Source: Zemynaea arenosa (lineage in GTDB: Bacteria; Pseudomonadota; Gammaproteobacteria; Burkholderiales; Burkholderiaceae_D). From it: DNA of 49,959 nt. This document shows, in pieces, positions 43,709 to 49,959 of this stretch. The notes under the pieces are model-generated. The model saw nothing but the letters and a program-made list of their open reading frames with translations, did not search any database and was not told the DNA's origin. The stretch lies in assembly GCF_004614185.1 (NCBI RefSeq), contig NZ_SPVF01000132.1:1-49959 (forward strand), given 5' to 3'. Position 1 is the stretch's first letter, and the number at the start of each line of letters is the position of its first letter. The position numbers and the translations under genes were made by a program.

Positions 43709-44412
43709 TGCGCTGCCTGATCGTCGACGATGAGCCGCTGGCGATCCAGGTCCTGCGCAGCCTTGCGGAGCGCACGGGCGGACTGGAGATCGTCGGCACC
43801 GCGCAGCACGCGCGGGCAGCCATGCACGCCATCGCTACGCTAAGGCCGGAGCTTGTGCTGCTGGACATCGGCATGCCCGGCGCCTCTGGCATCGACGTCG
43901 CCCGCGAACTGCGCGCGCACGAGCAGCCGCCGCTCGTCGTCTTTGTGACGGCTTACGACCACTTTGCCGCACAAGCCTTTGACCTGGACGTCACCGACTA
44001 TGTGCTCAAGCCTGTGCAGCAGGACCGATTCGCACGCGCCCTCGGCCGCGCGGCCGAGCGTCATGCGCAGCGCACGGACCAGGCAGTGTTGTGGCTCCCC
44101 TACGCAGGCACCATGCAACGGGTACCGCTGACGGACGTGCTACAGCTCGACGCGGAACGCGACTACGTGCGCGTGGTCACGGCGGACCGCACCTACCTGA
44201 TGCGGGGCACGCTCACCGACCTCGAACAGCGACTTCCTCCAGGCAACTTCCTGCGCGTGCACCGCTCCACCATCCTCCGTACGGACCGCATCAGCGGCTT
44301 GCGCCACGTCGGCGCTGGGACTTGGGACATCTTGGACTCGGAGGGAGAGCCTGTGCGCATTGGCCGCAGCTACCTCGACCAGGTGCGCGCGCATCTCGGC
44401 CTGCCGGGCTGA
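43705..44412 (+). CDS. LytTR-family response regulator
   Basis: 235 residues. Receiver domain (2-118) with acidic pair at Asp8-Asp9, phosphorylation site Asp54 in LLDIGMPG and Lys105 in VLKP; then a LytTR DNA-binding domain (about 130-232) with ERDYVRVVTADRTYLMRGTL, and FLRVHRSTIL as its hallmark. The ATG overlaps the kinase stop (ATGATG), so translation is coupled. The target is probably the gene just downstream. Confidence 0.9.
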   Translation: MMRCLIVDDEPLAIQVLRSLAERTGGLEIVGTAQHARAAMHAIATLRPELVLLDIGMPGASGIDVARELRAHEQPPLVVFVTAYDHFAAQAFDLDVTDYVLKPVQQDRFARALGRAAERHAQRTDQAVLWLPYAGTMQRVPLTDVLQLDAERDYVRVVTADRTYLMRGTLTDLEQRLPPGNFLRVHRSTILRTDRISGLRHVGAGTWDILDSEGEPVRIGRSYLDQVRAHLGLPG

Positions 44413-44467
44413 CGCCCGTCGTCGCACAGCAGCAGCGCCCATCGCGCAGCGCTAGGTCGGAGGGCCC

Positions 44468-46678
44468 ATGCTGGCCTACCTTGGCAGCGGACCAACACCG
44501 CCGCCACGCATGAACCTTCGCTTTCTACTTCTTCTCGCTCTCGCCGCCGCCACCCCGGCCTTCGCTGAAGGCCAGTGCGAACGTCGTCAGCCCCAGGCCG
44601 CGGAAGCCCGCGCGCTGCCCTCGGGTGGCTTGCAATTCGATGGCCGCTTGGACGAAGGGGCATGGCGCACCACTCCCGCCCTGACCAGCTTTTACGAATA
44701 CTTTCCCGGCGAGTGCTCGGCACCGACCGAAGACACGGAAGCTCGCTTCCTCTACGACGAACGCTATCTCTACATCGGCTTTACCGCCCACCTGCACGAC
44801 CGTGAGCAATTGCGCACGCCTTTCGTCCGACGCGACAAGGTGGGCAGCAGCCACGATTACATCCAGGCCTACATCGACCCGTCGGGCACCGGCCGCAGCT
44901 CATACATCTTCCGTGTGAACGCGCGTGGCACCCGTACCGACGGCATTACTGACGAAACCCGCCAGACCGAATCCATGGACCCGGATTACGAGTGGGAAGC
45001 GCGCACCGCCATCGGCCCGGATGGATGGACCGCGGAGCTGCGCATCCCGCTTGCGACCCTGCGCGTCCCACGCGGTGGCGCGCAAACCTGGCGTGTGATC
45101 GTCACCCGCGGCGTGCCGCGCGGGCAGAACACGCAAATGGCTACGGCGCCGTTTCCGCACGATGCGAGCTGCTTCCTCTGCCTTGCCAGTCCTTTGCACT
45201 TCGACGCGCTGCCCGGCCGGTCCGAGACCGTATTCGTCACCCCGTCCCTCCTCGGCGTGCATGCCCAAGGCGGCGCCACGCACCTGCGCCCGAGCCTCGA
45301 TGCGAAATGGCTCGTCGCACCGGGCAGCGTAATCGACCTGACCTTGCATCCGGACTTCGCACAGGTGGAATCGGACACGCCGGTCCTTACCGCCAACCAG
45401 CGCTTCAGCATCAATCTGCCGGAGAAGCGGCCCTTTTTCCGCGAGGGTGCGGAGCTGCTCACCGGCTCGATGCCTCTCATCTACACGCGCACCATCGTGG
45501 AACCTTCGGCCGGTTTGCGCATCACGCACCGTGACGAGCACCTGAACGCGACGGCTTTCCTGGCGCGGGACACGGGGCGGGGGGTGATCGTCGCTCCCAG
45601 CTTTCTGTCATCCGAGGACGTCTACCCGGACTTCGACAGCATGGTCGGTTTCGCCCGCGTGGTCAAAGCCTTCGGCAATGCGCAGGCAGGCGCACTGGCC
45701 TCCATCAAGCGCAATGCGGACGGTAGCCGCAACGTGGTCGCAAGCATCGACGGTGCCTGGAATTCACCGACCGATCGCGTGATAGCGCAAGCCGCGCTCT
45801 CGGACACGCGCAATCCCCGGCGGCCAGACCTTCTACCTGAGTGGCGCGGCCAATCCCTACAAGGGCACGCTGCCCTGATCGAATGGGATCACAGCGGCCC
45901 GTGGGTCAGCGAATTGCGCGCCACTTCGTACGCCCCCGGCTTCCGTGCTTGGCTCGGGGACGTCCCCCGCGTCGGCTTCCGCTCCGTGCATGCGCTGCTG
46001 CAGCGGCCCTGGTATGTGGCCAACGCATGGATCAATTCCGTCACGCCATACGTGGGGCTCGATGAACTCCACGGCGTGGATCACGTGGGCCGTGAACGTG
46101 ATCCCCTCCTCGGCCTCAATTTGGCTGGGCCGCGTAACTTCTCCGCCGATCTTAAGCACCATCCATCGACGACGGTACTGAACCTGCTCGGTCAGGAGCG
46201 CGCGTTTTCGTATAACGAATGGTCGGCGTCGTTCAACCCAGCGCCGTGGATGCCGCTTGTGAAAGTGGCAGGCCTGAGCGGCGAGCAGGTGGACTTTGAC
46301 ATCGGCGATGTCATGCCCGCACACCAGTCGGACCTGCTGCTGCGCGCCCACCCCCTGGACCGCTTCGAGCTGGAGCTGCATCGCACGCAGTACCGCCTGG
46401 CCGGCGGCCGCCGGCTCGACGAGCGCATCGACGAGTGCATCGCGAGCTGGTACTTCGGCGCCGCGGTGTACCTTGTCGCCGACATGCAGCGCCACCAGAG
46501 CCAGCGTCCACCGCAGCCGGGTGCAGTGACGACGAATCTAAGCGTGCAGCTGACGGCGGAACTCTCGTCGCGCAGCCAGCTGTACGCCGGCGTACGCGAC
46601 GGGCGGGTGGAGCGTGCATATGGACGCAAGGAGGCACGCGAGGCCTACATCAAGTACAGCCGCACGCTTGCCTGGTAG
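44468..46678 (+). CDS. CBM9-like / DUF5916 family protein, exported
   Basis: 736 residues. Signal peptide region up to about residue 33 (ATPAFA). Then a family-9 carbohydrate-binding-like domain (LQFDGRLDEGAWRTTP, FLYDERYLYIGFTAH), followed by the long DUF5916 beta-rich region with FSINLPEKRPFFREGAELL, which is a signature of that family, and further strands to a C-terminal TLAW. Family members are exported and barrel-like; no activity is established. I chose ATG 44468 because GGAGG lies just upstream; ATG 44510 would give a shorter signal peptide. Placed behind the LytTR pair, it may be its target. Confidence 0.8.
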   Translation: MLAYLGSGPTPPPRMNLRFLLLLALAAATPAFAEGQCERRQPQAAEARALPSGGLQFDGRLDEGAWRTTPALTSFYEYFPGECSAPTEDTEARFLYDERYLYIGFTAHLHDREQLRTPFVRRDKVGSSHDYIQAYIDPSGTGRSSYIFRVNARGTRTDGITDETRQTESMDPDYEWEARTAIGPDGWTAELRIPLATLRVPRGGAQTWRVIVTRGVPRGQNTQMATAPFPHDASCFLCLASPLHFDALPGRSETVFVTPSLLGVHAQGGATHLRPSLDAKWLVAPGSVIDLTLHPDFAQVESDTPVLTANQRFSINLPEKRPFFREGAELLTGSMPLIYTRTIVEPSAGLRITHRDEHLNATAFLARDTGRGVIVAPSFLSSEDVYPDFDSMVGFARVVKAFGNAQAGALASIKRNADGSRNVVASIDGAWNSPTDRVIAQAALSDTRNPRRPDLLPEWRGQSLQGHAALIEWDHSGPWVSELRATSYAPGFRAWLGDVPRVGFRSVHALLQRPWYVANAWINSVTPYVGLDELHGVDHVGRERDPLLGLNLAGPRNFSADLKHHPSTTVLNLLGQERAFSYNEWSASFNPAPWMPLVKVAGLSGEQVDFDIGDVMPAHQSDLLLRAHPLDRFELELHRTQYRLAGGRRLDERIDECIASWYFGAAVYLVADMQRHQSQRPPQPGAVTTNLSVQLTAELSSRSQLYAGVRDGRVERAYGRKEAREAYIKYSRTLAW

Positions 46679-46776
46679 GCGCTGCGCTGCTCAGAAGACG
46701 TGCAAAAATTGCGCACGTGAGGGGCGTAGCTAAGCGGACCAGTCCGCTGTGTCCAAGTAAATCGGTTTTGTGAAGC

Positions 46777-46910
46777 TTGGACTCAAACTTGGACCCATTT
46801 GGATCGTGCTGGCGGCGTACAAGCTGAACCGTTGTGAAACAACGAGCTCCCGATTTTCATAGGGAGCTCGCTTAAAAAACGGGCATTTTGACCCGTTCTG
46901 AAACGCAATG
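46777..46910. repeat. Repeat R, copy 3 (right end of island)
   Basis: 134 bp similar to 37268-37400, starting with three TTGGA units at 12 and 10 bp spacing. It includes a perfect GAGCTCCC...GGGAGCTC stem (46844-46869) and an AACGGG...CCCGTT stem. It ends 9 bp before the mnmE-end att site. Confidence 0.7.
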
Positions 46911-46919
46911 AAACGACGA

Positions 46920-46943
46920 CTTATTTGCCGATGCAGAAGCGGC
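46920..46943 (-). repeat. mnmE 3' end copy (proposed att site)
   Basis: The last 23 bases of mnmE including its TAA plus one base; repeats at 31537-31560 with one synonymous difference. The equivalent position (3' end of trmE/thdF) is the established target of SGI1-type elements. Confidence 0.75.
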
Positions 46944-48297
46944 TGAAGATCACCCCCAGCAGGTCGTCCGGCGTGAACTCGCCGGTGATGCTGGAGAGCT
47001 GGGTCTGGGCCAGCCGCAGCTCTTCCGCGAACAGGTCTAGCGACTGGTCGTTCTGCGCGGCGTGCTGGCCGGCCACGTCCAGGTGCTTGCGCGCGTTGCG
47101 CAGGGCGATCAGGTGGCGCTCGCGCGCGAGGTAGAGCGATTCGCCCGTCTGCTGCCAGCCCGCGATCCGCAGCAGCTCCTGGCGCAGCAGGTCGATACCG
47201 ATCTTTTCGTGCGCGGACAGGTAGATGTGCGTCGCATCGGCCGCCGGGTCGACCGCGGGCTTGTGGCCGGACAGATCGATCTTGTTCCACACACGGATGA
47301 CCGGTACGCCGTCCGGGAAGGCTGCCACGATGGCGTCGTCGGCGCGGGTCGGGCCCTGGTCGGCATCCAGCAGATGCAGGATCACGTCGGCCTTGCCCAC
47401 CTCACCCCAGGTCCGCTCGATGCCGATGCGCTCGACCACGTCCACTTCATCGGTCAGCGCGCGGATGCCCGCGGTGTCGATGATGTTGAGGGGGATGCCC
47501 TCGATCTGGATGGTTTCGGTGACCTTGTCGCGCGTGGTACCCGCGATCGGTGTGACGATGGCGACGTCGTTCCCTGCCAGGGCGTTCAGTAGCGAGGACT
47601 TGCCGACATTCGGCTGGCCCACCAGCACCACGTTCAAGCCCTCACGCAGCAGCGCGCCCTGCGAGGCCTGGGCGAACACACGCTCCAGCTGCTCGACGAT
47701 GCCGCTCAGCTGCCCGCGCGCGTTGGATTTTTCGAGGAAGTCGATTTCCTCTTCCGGGAAGTCGAGCGTGGCCTCGACCAGCATGCGCAGGTTGATGACC
47801 TGCTCCACCAGATCGTGAATCGTACGAGAGAACGCGCCGGACAAGGACTGCGAGGCCGACTTCGCGGCAGCTTCGGTGGAGGCGTCGATCAGGTCCGCCA
47901 CGGCCTCGGCCTGGGCCAGATCAAGCTTGTCGTTGAGGTAGGCGCGGCGGGTGAATTCGCCCGGTTCGGCGAGGCGCAGGCCGAGCTCCGCGCCGGCCTC
48001 CAGCACGCGCGTGAGCAGCATCTGCAGCACCACCGGGCCGCCGTGGCCCTGCAGTTCCAGCACGTCTTCGCCAGTGTAGGAATGCGGAGCCTTGAACCAC
48101 AGCGCCAGGCCCTCGTCGATGACGGTGCCGTCGGCCTGCGTGAACGGGACGTAGTGGGCGTGGCGGGCTTTCAACTCCTGGCCGGGGAACAGCACGGCGG
48201 CCAGCGCGGCCAGCGACTTGCCGGAGGCGCGCACGACGCCGATGCCGCCACGGCCAGGGGCGGTGGCGATGGCGGCGATGGGAGAGGTATCGATCAT
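46921..48297 (-). CDS. mnmE: tRNA modification GTPase MnmE
   Basis: 458 residues. With MnmG it installs the cmnm5 group on U34 of certain tRNAs. N-terminal folate-binding domain ([26 protein letters not shown]-type loop as [15 protein letters not shown]), a helical domain interrupted by the G domain with P-loop GQPNVGKS (Lys233), DTAG and NKID, and the C-terminal SRFCIGK with Cys455, the conserved catalytic-end motif. Start at ATG 48297 fits the family; an in-frame ATG 12 codons upstream is in the leader. Its 3' end is the island insertion site, and the coding sequence remains complete. Confidence 0.97.
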   Translation of the reverse strand: MIDTSPIAAIATAPGRGGIGVVRASGKSLAALAAVLFPGQELKARHAHYVPFTQADGTVIDEGLALWFKAPHSYTGEDVLELQGHGGPVVLQMLLTRVLEAGAELGLRLAEPGEFTRRAYLNDKLDLAQAEAVADLIDASTEAAAKSASQSLSGAFSRTIHDLVEQVINLRMLVEATLDFPEEEIDFLEKSNARGQLSGIVEQLERVFAQASQGALLREGLNVVLVGQPNVGKSSLLNALAGNDVAIVTPIAGTTRDKVTETIQIEGIPLNIIDTAGIRALTDEVDVVERIGIERTWGEVGKADVILHLLDADQGPTRADDAIVAAFPDGVPVIRVWNKIDLSGHKPAVDPAADATHIYLSAHEKIGIDLLRQELLRIAGWQQTGESLYLARERHLIALRNARKHLDVAGQHAAQNDQSLDLFAEELRLAQTQLSSITGEFTPDDLLGVIFSRFCIGK

Positions 48298-48312
48298 GGA
48301 GATGATTCTAAA

Positions 48313-48339
48313 GAAAAGCCCGTGGCTCGGCACGGGCTT
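48313..48339 (-). terminator. Terminator of yidC
   Basis: 9-bp stem AAGCCCGTG / CACGGGCTT with a 6-base loop, followed on the minus strand by TTTTC TTT. Lies between yidC and mnmE, close to the mnmE start. Confidence 0.6.
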
Positions 48340-48344
48340 GAGGC

Positions 48345-48420
48345 TGCGGGACCGGGGTCAGGCGGGGGCGCCTAGCTCCCCTTTGGTGAACCGGGGCCAG
48401 ACCCCTACAGTAAGGGGCGG
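48345..48420. repeat. REP-like palindromic sequence
   Basis: Contains CCGGGGTCAGGCGGG and CCGGGGCCAGACCCC, variants of the GGGGTCTGACCCC-type element scattered between genes in many betaproteobacteria. Only one site is seen in this window, so the assignment rests on sequence style. Confidence 0.4.
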
Positions 48421-48435
48421 GCCACTACGCTGCGG

Positions 48436-49959
48436 TTACTTCGCGGCGCCGGTATCGAACTTCTTGGTGATCACCCACTGCTGCGCAATCGACAGCAGGT
48501 TGTTCACCACCCAGTACAGCACCAGGCCGGCCGGGAAGAAGAAGAACATGAAGCCGAAGATGATCGGCATGGCCATCATCATCTTGGCCTGCACCGGGTC
48601 GGCTGGCTGCGGGTTCAGGCGGGTGCTGACGAACATCGAGATGATGTACAGGACCGGCAGGATGAAGTACGGGTCCGAGATCGTCAGGTCCGGAATCCAG
48701 CCCCACGACGCGCCGCGCATTTCGACCGACGCCTGCAGCACATAGTACAGCGCGATGAACACCGGCATCTGCACCAGCAGCGGCAGGCAGCCACCCAGCG
48801 GGTTGATCTTCTCGGACTTGTACAGCTCCATGGTGGCCTGGTTCATCTTGGCCGGATCGTCCTTGTAGCGCTCACGGATGGCCTGCAGCTTCGGCGTCAC
48901 CAGTTTCACCCTGGCCATCGAGCGGAAGCCGGCGGCGGACAGCGGGAAGAACAGGAGCTTGAGCAGCACGGTGAAGGCGACGATGGTCCAGCCCCAGTTG
49001 CCGATCACGCGGTGCATCTGGTCGATCACCCAGAAGATCGGCTTGGACAGCACGGCGAACTTGCCATAGTCCTTGACCAGTTCCAGGCCCGGCGCGATGG
49101 TTTCCAGGTGCTTCTCGTCCTGCGGGCCGGAATACAGCTTGGCCACGTTCGACACCGCGGTCCCCGGCTGCACGGTGCCCAGCGGGATGCGGGTGCCGAT
49201 GCGGTACAGGTTCGTCTCGCCCGGCACCGGCTCGGCGTAGTTCTCGCGCGCGGCCTTCTGCGGCGGCACGAAGGCCGAGACGAAGAAGTGCTGCGACATG
49301 GCGATCCAGCCGTCCGTGGCCTTCTTCGCGTATTCGGCCTTGCCCTTCGCCAGTTCGTCGAAGGTCAGCTTCTGGTAGTGCTCCTGCGAGGTGTACAGGG
49401 TCGGGCCGGTGTAGGTGCTGTTGAAGTACGAATCGCCCTCCGGCTTGTTGCCGTCGTGGGTGATCTGCAGGTACAGGGCCGGCTGCACCGGCGCGGTGCC
49501 GGTGTTGGCCACGTCGTGGCGCAGGTCGATGGTGTAGTCGCCCTTCTTGAAGACGTAGGTCTTGGTCAGGCGCACGCCGCCCGATTCCGCGTCCAGCACC
49601 AGTGTGGTGTTGCCGTTGGCGTCCGGCGCGCCGGTGCCCGGGCGGACCGTGAAGCCAGTGGTGTGGTTCGGCATGGTGCCCATTGGGTCATTGCCCACCA
49701 GACCGGTCTGGCCCAGATAGATGTGCTTGGCCACGTTGTCGAACAGGACCTGATTCTTGGCCTGGTCGATCTTGTCGCGGTACTTGAGCAGTTCCAGGCG
49801 CTCGATCACGCCGCCCTGGGTGTTGATGGTGGCCTTGACCACGTCCGTGGTGACGGTGATGCGCTGGGCCTGGAAGGCCGGCGCGGCCGTGGCGCCCGGA
49901 ACGGCGGCGGCATTTTGCGCGGTGGCCGGGGCATTCGGCAGCGCGGCGGCGCCGGGCTG
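48436..49959 (-). CDS. yidC: Membrane protein insertase YidC (3' part)
   Basis: About 507 codons up to the window edge; the N-terminal signal-anchor is missing. The visible part begins in an Ala/Pro-rich linker, then the large periplasmic beta domain (VVKATINTQGGVIERLELLKYRD), then the conserved insertase core with QMPVFIALYYVL, the ISMFVSTRLNPQPADP loop and FMFFFFPAGLVLYWVVNNLLS as the last helices. Inserts and folds inner-membrane proteins with or without SecYEG. The yidC-mnmE order is the conserved near-origin arrangement. Confidence 0.95.
   Translation of the reverse strand, partial: QPGAAALPNAPATAQNAAAVPGATAAPAFQAQRITVTTDVVKATINTQGGVIERLELLKYRDKIDQAKNQVLFDNVAKHIYLGQTGLVGNDPMGTMPNHTTGFTVRPGTGAPDANGNTTLVLDAESGGVRLTKTYVFKKGDYTIDLRHDVANTGTAPVQPALYLQITHDGNKPEGDSYFNSTYTGPTLYTSQEHYQKLTFDELAKGKAEYAKKATDGWIAMSQHFFVSAFVPPQKAARENYAEPVPGETNLYRIGTRIPLGTVQPGTAVSNVAKLYSGPQDEKHLETIAPGLELVKDYGKFAVLSKPIFWVIDQMHRVIGNWGWTIVAFTVLLKLLFFPLSAAGFRSMARVKLVTPKLQAIRERYKDDPAKMNQATMELYKSEKINPLGGCLPLLVQMPVFIALYYVLQASVEMRGASWGWIPDLTISDPYFILPVLYIISMFVSTRLNPQPADPVQAKMMMAMPIIFGFMFFFFPAGLVLYWVVNNLLSIAQQWVITKKFDTGAAK

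Noticed and set aside
31540-46920. Integrase or transposase within the island
   Set aside because: No frame carries the R-H-R-Y or DDE pattern. This absence is noted as a limit of the island model.

Overview
The window looks like the chromosome of a high-GC betaproteobacterium of the Oxalobacteraceae (Massilia / Duganella / Pseudoduganella type). This is inferred from the mnmE-yidC pair at the right edge, a large TonB-dependent receptor with a halogenase/SapC/cupin module, two PEP-CTERM proteins, a betaproteobacterial-type short porin, and conserved small genes of that family. Assignment to a genus would need a database search.

Region 1 (1-21,000) is a beta-glucoside/beta-glucan utilisation locus. 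It contains a polysaccharide deacetylase-like gene (minus), a TonB-dependent receptor (plus), a flavin-dependent halogenase - SapC - cupin - halogenase block, a FucP-type sugar MFS transporter, glucokinase, a periplasmic GH3, a cytoplasmic GH1, a LacI-family repressor and a four-gene sugar ABC importer. Four copies of a palindrome close to TGGAAACGTTTCCA sit at four promoters (990, 1197, 15702, 20983), which ties the locus into one LacI-type regulon. A simple model follows. The receptor brings oligosaccharide across the outer membrane. GH3 trims it in the periplasm. The ABC importer and MFS carrier take up oligomer and monomer. GH1 and glucokinase deliver glucose-6-phosphate, and the LacI protein releases all units when the sugar binds.

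Region 2 (21,100-31,100) holds separate cargo: a small secreted protein, a type-B carboxylesterase, a short porin divergent from a MocR/GntR-aminotransferase regulator, a PEP-CTERM protein, a GH5-like lipoprotein whose nucleophile position is Gln, and a 1,056-residue modular subtilase built for type I secretion (Calx-beta, S8, P-domain, RTX-like repeats, DUF4214).

Region 3 (about 31,540-46,940) is, in my reading, a 15.4-kb genomic island inserted at the 3' end of mnmE. The last 24 bp of mnmE recur at 31,537-31,560 with one change, and that change is synonymous. This is the same target site used by SGI1-type elements. A second repeat family (TTGGAC...CTGGCGGCG) lies just inside both ends and once in the middle. 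The island carries a frameshifted NRAMP transporter, a cassette of unknown small genes with one trypco2-like protein, an acetamidase-like secreted protein, a PEP-CTERM protein, a low-GC stretch (37-42.5 kb) of small, often broken, possibly immunity-type genes with an 11/22-bp minisatellite, and a high-GC end with a LytS/LytTR two-component pair and a CBM9/DUF5916 protein. I see no integrase.

Region 4 (46,921-49,959) is conserved backbone: mnmE and the 3' part of yidC, both on the minus strand.
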